Below are positions 47,244-59,417 of a stretch of DNA of 64,000 bases, in pieces (position 1 is the stretch's first letter; every line of letters begins with the position of its first letter). The stretch covers positions 310,001-374,000 of the forward strand of contig JAWPGT010000017.1 of assembly GCA_034638255.1 (NCBI GenBank), in the 5' to 3' direction. A program made the translations under genes and the position numbers. This stretch comes from Coprinus comatus (taxonomy: Eukaryota > Basidiomycota > Agaricomycetes > Agaricales > Agaricaceae). The notes below the pieces were generated by a model. It saw only the letters and a program-made list of their open reading frames with translations. It did not search any database and was not told the origin of the DNA.

Positions 47244-48479
47244 ATGAACGTCAACACCTTGACTCTCGACGTTGTACTAGCAGTCTGCTTTCCTCTCTTC
47301 TTATTCCTCGTTGGTCGCAAGTTTCTACTCCCGTTATCATGGACTGTCATCGGCCAAATACTTGCTGGCAATTCACTCGTTAATGCACCCCAATACTCCT
47401 TGAGACGTGCTTTCACTGCATATATGCGCTATGCTAGCCTTTCAGAGCAAGAAATATTATTGAAAGAACGTTTCTATACATCCATCTGGCGCTCTCACAA
47501 ACAATTGGGCTACAAAATTGGCTATCCTGCAAAACTGGTCCGACTGAAAGATGCCACTACCTCAAATGCTCGGTTAGCATCAGCCATTACCAAGATGACG
47601 CAAGATCATTTTGGCCTCGAAGGAATTCCTTTGTCCCAAGTTAATTGCACAGACTTGGCGCGTGTCAGGGAATCCATGAAACATTTTGTTCGAGATTGGA
47701 GCACCGAGGGTGCACAGGAACGTGACAAGATTTTTACGCCGATCATCCAAATTCTGGCGCAGGTCATGGAACTCGACAGGCCGAAGAAGAAAGTTCTTAT
47801 TCCAGGCTCAGGCCTAGGCCGTCTTGCATGGGAAGTCTCGCAACTTGGTAAGTTCTATTCGACTTTGTTTAGATGTCAAAAACAAACTAAACATAAATGC
47901 TCAGGCTTCGATACGACTGCGGTTGAGTTTTCGCTATTCATGACCCTCGCCATGCGGTTTCTGTTTTCACCCGAAACGACGAATGCTGTCAATGAACACA
48001 GCGTCCAACCGTTCGCATATTGGTTTTCACATCAACGTTCCAATAAATCCCTGTTTCGTTCTATCGCTTTTCCAGATGTTGTCCCGCGATTCACTCCAAA
48101 TTTCCACCTAATCGAAGATGATTTCCTTAAGGTACCCACTTCTATCGGATACGATTATATCGTCACCCTCTTTTTTATCGATACGTCGAGCAACATCTTT
48201 TCGACTATCGAGAAAATACACCAATTGCTACTTCCGGGTGGTACTTGGATCAATCTGGGACCGCTTCTCTGGCCAGGTCAAGCTACGCTCGAGCTGAGCC
48301 TCGAGGAAGTTCTCCGCGCTTCCCAAGAACTTGGGTTCAACATACATCCTGGGAACTGTGCCGAGGCAGAGAATGATATTTATGCCTCAAGAACAATTGA
48401 ATGTGAATATACAAGTGACACAAATGCAATGATGCGGTGGTTATACCAAGCCGAGTTCTGGGTGGCCACAAAGAAGTGA
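47244..48479 (+). CDS. N2227-type methyltransferase (carnosine N-methyltransferase-like)
   Basis: Two exons, 47244-47847 and 47905-48479; the 57-base intron is in frame and stop-free, so retention would add 19 residues. The spliced protein has 392 aa. The N2227 domain is marked by LKDATTSNARLASAITKM, VRDWSTEGAQERDKIFTPII, the SAM-binding loop VLIPGSGLGRLAWEVSQLGF, TTAVEFSLFM, DYIVTLFFIDTSSNI, and LLPGGTWINLGPLLW. Known members methylate carnosine or related dipeptides. Unlike the soluble animal enzyme, this one begins with a hydrophobic segment (VVLAVCFPLFLFLVGR), suggesting membrane anchoring. The catalytic region looks complete. Substrate in this fungus is unknown. Confidence 0.88.
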   Translation: MNVNTLTLDVVLAVCFPLFLFLVGRKFLLPLSWTVIGQILAGNSLVNAPQYSLRRAFTAYMRYASLSEQEILLKERFYTSIWRSHKQLGYKIGYPAKLVRLKDATTSNARLASAITKMTQDHFGLEGIPLSQVNCTDLARVRESMKHFVRDWSTEGAQERDKIFTPIIQILAQVMELDRPKKKVLIPGSGLGRLAWEVSQLGKFYSTLFRCQKQTKHKCSGFDTTAVEFSLFMTLAMRFLFSPETTNAVNEHSVQPFAYWFSHQRSNKSLFRSIAFPDVVPRFTPNFHLIEDDFLKVPTSIGYDYIVTLFFIDTSSNIFSTIEKIHQLLLPGGTWINLGPLLWPGQATLELSLEEVLRASQELGFNIHPGNCAEAENDIYASRTIECEYTSDTNAMMRWLYQAEFWVATKK

Positions 48480-49160
48480 AGAAATCAGTGGAGTGTTTAA
48501 TAGATAACACATTATGATGAATGACGACCATATACCCTTTTTATCTTGCTCGGGGCCACAAGGTCCATTTATTGAATCTTCTCAACTTCCACCCCTTTAG
48601 GCTCTCCCGGCTGTACAAGCAACATTTGGCCATCTATCAATATACGGACACCAGACAGACACGCCACAGATGTGACGTCACGTGCGAGTTCTGGAACTGC
48701 GAGATGCTGACGAGACGCATCGTTTCAGAAGCTCTTCTTGGACACGACTTGGACACGACACTCATATCAATTGGTACATCAATGGCCTCGTGCCCCGGAA
48801 CACGTATACAGTATCAGTTTGGTATCAGTAGCATGAACACTTTGCTTCTCATGATCCTTATAATTTTGGCACAACTATATCGTACAGGTCCAAGAGTCAT
48901 AGACGCCCTGGATTTAATTCTGCCGAAAGTGACACACGAGCGCTTGAGTTCATCAGGGTCGACTTTCGCAACTTTCACCCGCTTTGACTCCTTGTCGACC
49001 ATCTTAACTCATCCGAGTTTTTTCTGCATTATCTGAATTGCTCTATCTATTTAAAACACGCACTGCATCACTCCTTGGTTCTTTTGATAGCGATAACCGT
49101 ACTCCCATCCACCCACACTTGCACTTGAACCACAGCCACAACAAAGTGTATAGCTCGACA
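48480..49160. other. Intergenic region
   Basis: A minus-strand frame at 48814-49002 (MVDKESKRVKVAKVDPDELK) could be a first exon of a small gene, but I could not complete it. The plus-strand frame at 48521-49036 looks random. A CTATTTAAAA at about 49044 may be the TATA box of the next gene. Confidence 0.35.
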
Positions 49161-49927
49161 ATGCTTGGCCAAATCCTTCAAATGCCAACATTAGTCAATG
49201 ACCTTCTCGTTGACTCGGATACAGAATCAGAGTCTGAGGAAGAGCTTTTCCCCCAAACACCACCACCCACTACGCTACCACCATACGTTAATGTCAATGA
49301 CTTCAGTCCTGCCCCTCAACAACAACACCAACGTAAACATATTCTTACAGACTCCTCAAATCACCGTATGATTGCGGGATCGAGACGCGTCTTGAAGTTT
49401 CGTGATACTCTTGGATTGGGGTCCAACCGGAGTGTGAAAAATTCAAAGGATGAGAATGGGGATGATATCATGCGGGGGCAGGGGGAGTGTGAAGATGTTT
49501 TGCAGAGTATCACTGCTACACCTGCTTTGGGTCATCAAAGTTTCGAGGTGGGTATGACAATAAAAGTTTACTCACATGCTCATAATTAATTCTACTTCTT
49601 TTGTCTTCCTCTCTTCTCTTTGCCTCGGACTCTCGTTTCCATGACATGGAATCCGATTCTCTTGACATTCAAACACATGAACATATGAACGGTCCCCTTG
49701 TTGGAATGTCGTGTTGTTTTTCCCGGCTTTCACAGGAGCTCAGAATGGAATGTTACCTACAATCACAAGTAGCTACGGGATCTCCACCAAAGGCAGTTGA
49801 TCCTATCAAGACGCCATGGAAAGTATTACCACCTGCGTTCAATGCTGTTCGTGCCAAAGATGTGTTACCGGCCAATGTGCTCATGAGCCCAGGATACAAT
49901 TCATCTGATGTCGTTATGTCGGATTAG
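49161..49927 (+). CDS. Hypothetical protein, about 192 aa
   Basis: Two exons, 49161-49547 and 49736-49927, joined in phase (SFE|ELRMECYL); the 188-base intron is long for this window and may hide another short exon. The start MLGQILQMPTL was preferred to an ATG at 49038 because a TATA-like element lies between them. The protein is acidic near the start (DSDTESESEEELFPQ), has Pro-rich and basic segments (GSRRVLKFRDTLGLG), and ends YNSSDVVMSD. Probably disordered. No domain recognised. Confidence 0.55.
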
Positions 49928-50306
49928 GGATTAGGATTTGGATCAGGATTAGGATTATCGGTTATGATATTCTTCCTCTGGTTCTGATTCTCTCGTTCAT
50001 AAACCACCACTTACTACTCACTATGATCATTCTTTCGTTAATATTGCTATTTAATCTTTTGGATACTATATACCTATACATCAACATTCTCAAAACTATG
50101 TCTGAATTGTCCCGGCCCCTTCCATTGTCCATATTAGCCCATATTGTCAACTCTGTGCTTGCCTAACCCGCGCCAGCACCCAACTCAACTATCAATTCAT
50201 TGTGGTATTCATCAACAATCCCCGAGTATTACTTGAAAACGAGACATCGCTAAAGACTGAGGCTTAGATGGTGGTGCTAACCGATGTCGTCTTGGTAATT
50301 ATAATT
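49928..50306. other. Convergent 3' region
   Basis: Starts with a short degenerate GGATTA repeat (about 49926-49956) right after the stop of the previous gene. Nothing else seen. Confidence 0.4.
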
Positions 50307-52684
50307 TCAGGGAACTTGTGGAGTCGATTCTGTTTCATCGAGTCCATCCAAGCACTTGTGTACCCTTTTGTTTGAGAATTCTCCTTTTTTGGTTTTGTTT
50401 TGTTGAGTGGTTTGGTTAATTATTGTACATGGAAGGGAAATACTTACTGTTATATCTAAGTTGAAATCTATCGGTACTGGTAATAGCCGATTTTGATTTT
50501 GGTTCTTAGGACCGTGTCTGACTGAAGAGGCACGAGAAGTTTCGGGGTTGCTAGTCTGTTAAAACGTTTACATTTTGTTGTCAATAAATAGGATTCTCTA
50601 AGTAAGGGGAAAGGCATTAGAACGTACACGTTGATTAGTATAATCATTTGAAGAGTTGAGTTGATGGTTGTAGGGTAGTGTTTGTTTTGGAAGTTCGGAT
50701 AATTCGAGGGATGAGGGTGCTGATCTCATATTGAGACTGTAGCGGATGGGTTAATGGTTTAATATATATTTTATATGTGGGATGTAGAGACAAAATATTT
50801 ACCATGCTAGAAGTGTGTTGGCGTATACTTTTAAATTGTTTGAGATAGAGTTTGGTATATTGATATTAAGGGATGTAAGGTTTGGAAGTTGGAATTTTGT
50901 GAGAGATACTTACGGTTACCGACTACTTCGTAGAAGAGCATTTGGTAGAGGTTGAATGGGTTGAATCTGATGTTGAGCTTGTGTTGTAAAAAAGGAGGAA
51001 AAAAGAAAAGTCATGCGGTTATAGTACATTTAAAAACTTTGGGAATATACTTACCAGTATGAGGACAACGAGATCTGTCATGCTTCAAAAAAAATGAGTC
51101 GAAAATAAGGATTTGGAATAAATGAAAAACAAACCTAACTAATAAACCTATATTAACAGTGTAGAATATTACTCTACTGATAAACGATTTAGTCCTAAAC
51201 AGAAATAAAAGCTCAAGTCAGTCAGACGCTCAACTCCTCTGCCACAAGTAACTGAGTCTATATTTAGACTCACGTGCCAATGTCATCCTGAGACCCTCTC
51301 TCAGCTCTAAGAAAAATGACCAAAGAAGCAGTGATTGTCCAATCGGCAACGATAGCACATGCGAGACCCGCGGTTGCAAATGTCTATAGGGTGGCATGTG
51401 TGTTGTAGTTGAAGTTGATGCCTTAGGAATGATGTGAGAAACGTACTCCTGCTTTGCCGTAGATTAAATCTTCGTAGTTGACATCTGTTAGGCTATGTAA
51501 AGAGTGTCATTTATCAGAATGGGACCCATAGAAGAAAAGTATGGTGTGCGTACGTAGCAACAAATGTAGCTGTTTTTATTATTATTATTCAACGTCGTCG
51601 GGTTTTTAGCTTCCCAAGTTGATTAATGATTGATGAACAATGTTACTATACCTGTTCCCATAGCTTTTCAACCACGATAATCATAATATGTCAGTTCTTC
51701 TCTTCGTATCCATTGAATATGAGAATCGAAAATTAATAATATACTAACCGAAGTCAGCCAATGAAAAGATTACCTGAGAGGGAAGTTTAGAAGTTAGAAC
51801 TAACCATTTTTCTGTATATATTTTAGACATGAACATACGATTAAGAGAGGTAGCCAATGACGTCTTTTGCGCGTCACTTCATATTTGTGGGGGTTAGCAG
51901 GTATCATCGTGATTGTCAGTTGGACGGATTGTTAGAGGAGAAAATAAAACTCACGTAACCACACTTTATGTGCGAAGAATATATGAGTAAGAAGGATAAC
52001 GGAGTTCTGCCCGGATTATTGACATGAGAGGCTTGTCAACCGCAAGCCAAATAACAGCATAGAAATCGAATACTTACACCAAGTAAAATCATGAGCTATT
52101 TAAATATGAATCAACGATTTCGATTAACGATTTTCCCAGTGTATATCAAGGAGATTATACCTTCATCGTACTATTCAAAGATATTCATTCATGTCCGATG
52201 CAAACAACAAGATGGAACGTACAATACAGGCTTTAGTAGAGCAAAAACATCACCCCATTTGACTACCGCAAGTTGGTATCCAGCATGAACTGAGGTTACA
52301 GATTTGACTATTTCAAGGAACCTGTAAGATGTGTATCTTTTTCAGAGCACTCAACAGATTAAGAAGATATATCAAGTTACCAGACTACTAGTACCTTTAG
52401 AAATAGACGTCAGTAAAGAATCAATCTTCGAGGTACGATAAAGGTTTTGCGTACTAATATCTTTAGGAGATTGTGATCGTCCGGAAAGCGTAGAAAATAT
52501 GTCCAGCATTGTAAACTAACCACTCCAAGCAACCTGTTTAAAAAAGACAAGGAAACAAAAAGGTCATAAGATTATTTTCACTATCAGGTTAAATCACCCA
52601 CCCAACAGACGCAATTGCTCCAATGAACCACGCTCCGAGGGTCGGTTGTAAGTCCGGCGTGAAGACAGAACGAAGAGAACTCAT
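50307..52684 (-). CDS. DUF6534 multi-span membrane protein 1
   Basis: A finely split gene (about 14 exons). Start MSSLRSVFTPDLQPTLGAWF at 52684; then IGAIASVGLLGVVSLQCWTY, FLEIVKSVTSVHAGY, a TM helix with THIFFAHKVWLLTRKRRHW, LIVIFSLADFG and other short exons. The DUF6534 domain follows: AGLACAIVADWTITASLVIF, TTKSFISRVIFYTVNIGLLV, SMTDLVVLIL, LYQMLFYEVVGNLYANTLLA and CLNMR, ending in a polar tail. These motifs (D-x-T/I-I, YTVNxGLL, YANxLLAxLN) define the family, seven-helix proteins of basidiomycetes of unknown role, possibly receptor-like. The stop at 50307 assumes no further intron after 50448; a splice there would change the last residues. Exon 3-5 limits are partly uncertain. Confidence 0.72.
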
Positions 52685-53682
52685 TACTTCTAAACCGTTT
52701 TTTCAACAGAACTTTATATATGCTTACAGATGGCAACGAATATTAGTTAACAAATCATTAAACCCGTTCCCTACATCATTCGGGAGCTTGATGACTGCCC
52801 AAAATACCTCGAAGCATTCCCTGTTGTGGTCTAATCTCGGACACGGATCCCATTTGATATTACCGTAAGTATCAAGATAAACGAGAGCGGAGTGGAGTTG
52901 CCAGTTGGCCTCATCAATGCGGAGCAGGAATGAATACTTAGGTTGATATCACTTGGTATCAATCTGAACCATCAATATGTCAGTGTACAAGTCTTAGAAA
53001 AGTATTTCTCTCAGCGGCGATTCCAGCGAATTGTGAGACAGTCCATCATTCAATACTCAGCAGGACTCGGACTCGGGGACGTTACTGCATCTTTTGTAGA
53101 ACGTGCAATCAGACACATTGTTAAAACATAGATAATTGATTATTGATAACAGCTTGAAAAGGACCTAAAGATAAGTTTTACGTCAAGAGTATTCTCGGCC
53201 TGAGCAATTTTCCACACAGACAAAGTGGAACTTGTATCATTCAGACAATGATGGGTTTACGGCATGTTAGGTTTGTATTATGGCACCCGACCTTGGTAGA
53301 GAATCAAATTATTCGAATCACGAATGGGCACCGCGAAGATATTTTTGAATATATTAAATCAGCCTTCTCTTCTCTTCCATATCCATCATAGATGTAGGGT
53401 AAGAATACAAATATACCAATAATACATACTAGAGCCTACTAATAGACTATAGGTTCTTAATAGCTATATAGTTACATAGAAAGATTGATGATGGTATTCT
53501 GAAAACCAACAATTCATATTACAGTGTACATTGGTGACTTGCGGAACGTAGGATTCAGGACGCAGGCAAGTTTCCTTTTTCCAATTGATACAATTTTGAT
53601 GTGCTGGGCTGCTGGTGGTGGCATAGAATAGGCCAGGCCTTCAACGCCATACATCTACGCAGACGAACTTATGTCAAACACT
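52685..53682. other. 1.0-kb intergenic region
   Basis: Separates the two DUF6534 genes. Frames at 52943-53131 and elsewhere have no support. No gene or RNA recognised. Confidence 0.45.
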
Positions 53683-55665
53683 TTATCGGAGTTCTATCAT
53701 TGAGACAATTAGTTCACTGCATATCTGCTTTATAGACCTCTGAAGGTTACGCACCATTGAAGAATCACTCAGCTGACTGGCCAATGTCATATTCCGAATG
53801 GGTTCACGAGTAGGTAAATGATAGACAGAATTATGTCCCCCATTTATAGTATTTGAGTTTGGTGTGGAACGTCGGATATTAAGACTGGATTTTGGTATCA
53901 TTCATAAGCTCAGGCTCTCAGCCTTAATGACCCTAAACTAGAGTATACACTTACCTTGCAAGTAGCGAATTAGCATACACTAGGAGGGAGTTGGTTAGGC
54001 CTCAATTGTGATAATATAAAATTGTCACATACGATTTCCCACCACTTCGTAGATCATCAGTTGATGAAAGTCAATGGGACCAAAATTCTTAATATTGGCC
54101 TAATTCCAAGTATGGATATTTGAATTTTGTCCAGAAAAATAATGCAACTTACCAGTATAAGAACAGTTGTATCCGCCATACTGACGGTCCCGCATAATAT
54201 TTAGCAAGTGAAGAATATACCAACGGACTGGGTGTAATTACCTGATCAACAATCCAATATTGATAGTATACGCAACAATCCTGCCAATAAATTGTGTTGT
54301 CCTTTGAAAGCAGTTAGGGTTTGAAGTGATGTTACGTCAAGCACGTACCAAGTAAAATGGGTCGTTTCATTCTTCAGAAGGAAAACAAGAGAAATTGTGA
54401 TTACCCAGTCTACTACCATTGAAAGGCTAATCCCCACATTAACGAGAGTCTTTCAGCAGTAAGAATTATCAGGGTTGTGGCGGGCTAATTCCAACTCATT
54501 ATACTACTTACCAATGTAATGCCATGTATCACTTTTTCTGTGTCATTTTCTAAAACTCTTTACATCTCTATGTCAGAAACGATAGTCTGCGACGCTCGTC
54601 ACTTGAAAGACGTACGCGAGAATATATGTAGCTGTAGTTCCACAAAGATTGTGATAAGCATTAGTCAATTTCTTTACATTCAACATTTAATGGAGCCCAT
54701 ACCAATGCCTAAGCCTAAGAGACATAAATCAGTATTCAACTACGACCAAAGTGTATAGCGACCCGCGAGAACGAACCTAGAGCTCCCAAGGACAATATGG
54801 TCTTCAAAAAATTGTACTGTATCAGTCACTGAAGAAAAGATAGGAAACAAAAATAATTACAATGATGATTAGTAACGACAGACAATTTCTTCCTCTGGCT
54901 ACTAAAAGAGTCTCATTCACATTACGACTATAATTCCCTCGAAAATAACTGCACTCACATTTGAAGATTCTATATGCAAAGAACATATGTACAGTGACTG
55001 AGAGAATACTCTACGATATTTATGTTTTTTTGAGTATTGAAGTAAAACTTTGTGACAACTTCGAAACCTACAGTGAGTGGAATTACGAGCTGTAAAAAAA
55101 AACAAGTTGTACTGAGTACCATGTTGAACTTGTCTGGGTAATAGATATGCCGTACCTCTATAGACCTATTGAAGAGTATTATCAGCTAACAGTTTGTTGG
55201 ATGGTTATATATTCACTACAGACCAAACCATTCCGCCTAGTAGAACTTCTATTTTCCCCCAATTTGTAACAGTGTAAAAGTATGCTGCATGTACTGAGGC
55301 GGTAGTCTTAACGAATTCAACACACCTTGTTGGTTGTTTAGTGTCATTATTTCAATCACGGAGAGTATGTTATAGTATATATTCAAGTGCTTACCAGACA
55401 AAGAATACCTTCAATCATGGGCAGGTCGTAAATATAATATATTAGGCAAGAAGAATTTTGGTAAAGGGAGCCACTAACCAAAAACTTCAAAGAACGATCA
55501 TCATTTTGGAAACGCAAAGTATATGACCATGCCTGTAAAGTCGTGATACCTAAAAGACTATCACAATATCGGAAGGCGAATAACTACAAGAAGGACACGG
55601 AGAAAAAAAACTCACCCAACAGACGCAATTGCTCCAATGAACCAGGCTCCGATTGTGGAATCCAT
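53683..55665 (-). pseudogene. DUF6534 membrane protein 2, probably decaying
   Basis: Paralogue of the neighbouring DUF6534 gene with the same exon order. Conserved pieces, 55665 downward: MDSTIGAWFIGAIASV, TTLQAWSYTLRF, CVEFVKTTASVHAAYFYTVT, TVHMFFAYRIFK, LARGRNCLSLLIII, GLGIGMGS, NVGISLSMVVDWVITISLVF, TQFIGRIVAYTINIGLL, SMADTTVLIL, DFHQLMIYEVVGN, LYANSLLA and LNIRRSTPNSN. Two defects are visible. The exon 1/2 junction is out of phase by one base (GTTGGGTGAG where GTTG|GTGAG would fit). The exon near 54545-54575 has stops in all frames where gene 1 has LTDVNYEDLIYGK. Either could reflect a mis-read splice. Most 3' exons look intact. Confidence 0.6.
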
Positions 55666-57102
55666 GATGGCAATGTATACTACTTGATCTTGAAGAACAT
55701 CTTCCTCAACGCATTTTATGTGTCCCTTAGAATGCCACTAACCAGTCCTATATATCAGAATCTGATTATCAGGATCAAATGAAGGCCATTGATTCTGGGT
55801 GTGTAAAATTTTTTCTCAGTGTGGTTAGATGATCTACGAAACCGGTGTGAACCTGAATATAGGTTAGTGAAATAGTATAACGTTCCATGATCCATGATGT
55901 AGAACAAGAATATCCCAACAAGTGATACTGATCCCGTGGCGTGGAAACTTGGAAGGCTATGACATGCAAGATCACAGAACACACAGCTCTGCTTCAGGTC
56001 GTATCATGCACGTACTTGGTACATACATAAGTACTAAGCCAAGAAACAAAACTACATTAAATACACCTATATATATTACCTTCACAAAATTTCAAACAAA
56101 TCAACACCCAAACGTACCTATTCCACAATCCAAAGAGCCCAAATATCAAATAAATTAAAATCAAGGGTCCAAAGATGAAGGGAATAATGATAATTTCAAA
56201 CAAACAAACACACTCAAAAAGAAAAGCCTAAACAGAAATCAAAAAGCAAAAAAGTTGAATAAATAGAGGTAATATGTAATGTGAGATGGTTGTGGCAAGC
56301 TACCCTACAAAAAAAATCTCGAGCACAAACTTTTACAAAATTGCAAATGAAAAACCTGCCTAAGCTACTAATTATTTTGATATTGAAGGGAAGCCATGGT
56401 AAAAAAAAACGGGAGAAAAGTTGAAGAGACAAGCAAGAATTCTTTTTTGGTTTGCAAAAGATCAAGCAAGCAAAACTCCCGTAAAAACAACAACGACCAT
56501 TACAAAGATGAAAACATATTCGGTGTGGGGTAACGAGGGTAAAATGTGTGCGTGGAATTAACGAGTGGTAAAGGTGGATGGATGTGGGGAATATACTACT
56601 CGAAGTTAGTGTCAGCAAACTGAATTAAAGAACGGACGGTGGTAGGAAAATGTCCACCAAGGAAAAACGAAGACAAAATATTCTGAAATTCGAAAGATAT
56701 ATCACAGACGAAACCAAATGGACATCATTTAGGAAACTAATGTTACTAAAAGACGCGGAAAAAAGAGAATAATTGTATCATAAGAATGGAAATTAGACAA
56801 CCAAAAACTCCAACCTGGACGGGGGCCAAATACTATCAGCCACCAGTGGGGATATTGGAGGAGGAAGATCGCAACGCCTGTTAGGTAGTTGAGAGTTGAG
56901 GTGATCATTTGTTTTGAAATTCGCATTTTCGCCGATAGAAGAAAGAGACAGAAGAAAGAGTGTGAAGATTGTGAAGAGAAGAAGGACGGTGTACGCAAGA
57001 GAGCGAGGGTATCCAAAGACATCAATGGTCCAAATTAGTCAACACCAAACATTCAGCAAAACAAAAACGGTGAATATAGCAATAGAAGACGTAGGGGAGG
57101 TC
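55666..57102. other. 1.4-kb intergenic region
   Basis: Upstream of DUF6534 gene 2 and downstream of the RRM gene; the right part is probably the long 3' UTR of the RRM gene. Minus-strand frames at 56214-56618 and 56729-57025 show no domain. Confidence 0.45.
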
Positions 57103-59417
57103 TTATACAGCAACAGGAATTGCTTGCTCTCCATCTACATGCATATCCTGTCCGTCGACAGCAATGTCCCCATTTAAGATGGGATTAATCATTTCGCCGT
57201 CTTCTCCCTCGCCCAGGGCGCTGACGGGCTCGGCAGATTGGAGACCACCACTGCTGTTGTGGCGTCTGCCCATACCCTGAGGACCAGACCGCGGTGGATT
57301 GGCGCAACGATCTTTTCCGTGGGCAATACGGAGATTAGCATATTCGGGCTTGTTCTTGATACCATCAATAGCTTTGATGGCATTTGCGATATTTGTGAAG
57401 TTGACAAAGGCACAATTCCTGTCAACATATGTCAACCCACCGGAGATCATGATAGGGATGTTATGACTCACTTTTCTTTCAGGAAGTTGACAAGCTCAAT
57501 GTCACCATATTCACCAAAGTCTCTTTTCAGCCTTTCTTCTGTGAAAGTCTCGAAATCCTCAATGTTTCCAACATACACGTTTCTTGTTGCACCCGAGTGC
57601 ACAGCAAGAGCAAGTTGAGGATTGAGAGGACCGGTATTCTTACCCCAACCGATCTTCAGGCGGCGGTTGCTCACACTGAGACCCTGATACGATGCAACTT
57701 GGTGGAAGGTAAGCGCGGCAGCTGGGTCAACAAATGTCACGAACTATATAAAAAATCGTCAATGGACTGTCAAAGAAGTAGGAAATAAATCTCGTACGGC
57801 AATATGCTTCTCTGGCAGATATCGGATGCTTTGTAGAACACCGCCTCTAATACCATTGCAAAGATCCTCCGTCGATGACTCGGGATGGATATTACCCAGG
57901 TAAACTGTTCTGTTCATCCCCTGTGCAGCAGCAAGACCTCCTGACATATCCATTTGGAAAGGAGATGTACCATAGGGGAAGGGAGAAAATGCCGTATTGG
58001 GTGACATTGTGGATTGTGCAACGAGCGATTGAGCAGCAGCAGCCTGGGCTTGTTGAGCAGCAATTTGTTGAGACTTGGGCACATAGGCACAGCGGTCTTT
58101 ACCGTAGTTGACACGTTTACCAGCCCAACCAGGTTCTTGAGGCAAAGTATTGACGACCTAGAAAAACATGAGTCATCCAAACGTTTCAATAGGTTAAAAA
58201 GGAAACAGACCTTGGTTGCAACAGTTATGCTTAAGAAATGAACGAAACCAATGTTCTTATCCCTCACAATCTTCACCTGATCAATCAAACCAAAACGGCT
58301 AAGCTCATCGCGTAGTTGTTCTTCAGTCATCCCTTCGTCAAGATTGCCAATGTAGACATTTCGGCTGGCATTACTCTGGCTGATGGCCAAAGCTACCTGA
58401 GGAGGAACAGGTGAAGCCTTTCCCCATCCAATTTTGAGCTCCTGACCGTGAAGCTGAAGCTTTTTGATAGTGGCATCGGCGTGGAAAGCACCAGCGGTTG
58501 CGCCGTCCAAGAAGGAGAGGAAAACACAGGACTTCTCCGGGAGAACACGAATGTTCTCCAGAGGTCCGAAATGTACAAGGTTTAGGAGTTCATCGACAGA
58601 GGCGGTGGCTGGCAGATTGCCAACGTACACCGTGCGTCCAGTGGCGTTATTTGAGAGTGCGGCCGATAATGCCACAGGAGAATATGCACCGGCTTGTGCC
58701 GCTGGAATGTTAAGGTTAAGTGAAGGAAGCCGTTGTGGGTTGTTAAAGTTCTGCACAATCATTTAAAAAAGATCAGTGTCTTCGTATATAGGACATCATG
58801 AAACGAGCTGAATCACCTGTGCAAAGTTGGTCATCTGGCCGTTGTAAGGGAAATTTAACATGTTCATAGCTGGGAGTCCCATCCCAAGCATATTGTAACC
58901 ACCAAAATTTGCATAACCATTGCCATTTGGACTTCCCTGTTGTTGGTTCGATTGTTGTTGCTGTTGTTGTTGCTGTTGTTGCTGGGATTGCTGAGCAGCG
59001 AAGACAGCCGCGGCATTGTTGGGGCTCAGTTGAGAGGACATGCCGTTACCGTTTGTTTGAGTATTAATTGACAGCGCGGGAGTAGTATACAGAGGACTGC
59101 CAGCGAAAGCGGCGGTTGATGTTGGAGAATTGTTGAATGCAGCTGATTGGGCAACGTTGGCTTGTGGGCCGTAGCCGTAATTGGCGAATGCATCGCGTGC
59201 ATTTGAATTGGAAGAAGACGAGTTGTTTTGGCCAGCGAATGCTGATGTGGGGGACCAGCGGGCCTTTTTCGCATCGGGACCACCAACGGGATCCATAGAA
59301 CGCTAGAGACTGGTGAGATAAAGCCAAGAGTGTGGTGTAGGACCGTACCTTCATCATGTCGATGTCAAAAGCGTAGGAAGGATACTGACTTGCAAAGGCT
59401 GTCTGAGAGTCGTCCAT
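57103..59417 (-). CDS. Four-RRM RNA-binding protein, Nrd1/Mrn1 type
   Basis: Six exons, 59417-59349, 59302-58817, 58750-58211, 58157-57798, 57743-57472 and 57418-57103, sum to 2043 bases, 680 aa. After a disordered N-terminus with a Gln run, four RRMs follow: [54 protein letters not shown] and [20 protein letters not shown], each with an RNP1-like strand ([34 protein letters not shown]). The linkers repeat LKIGWGK and GKDRCA motifs typical of the S. pombe Nrd1 / yeast Mrn1 family, which bind mRNA and regulate differentiation and stress responses in the cytoplasm. Exon 1 ([18 protein letters not shown]) was chosen by phase and the conserved [10 protein letters not shown] join. No defect. Confidence 0.93.
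58926..58990 (-). repeat. CAA/CAG repeat in the RRM gene
   Basis: A mixed CAA/CAG tract on the minus strand encodes about ten glutamines, SN and three more Gln in the disordered N-terminus. Likely length-variable. Confidence 0.7.

Noticed and set aside
48814..49002. Minus-strand frame starting MVDKESKRVKVAKVD
   Set aside because: Looks like a possible first exon, but no convincing second exon was found before the end of the methyltransferase gene.
49921..49956. Telomere-like GGATTA/TTAGGG motif run
   Set aside because: Only four or five degenerate units; too short and irregular to call an interstitial telomeric repeat.
56214..57025. Minus-strand frames of 134 and 98 codons
   Set aside because: Probably 3' untranslated sequence of the RRM gene; hydrophobic but without domain or splice support.
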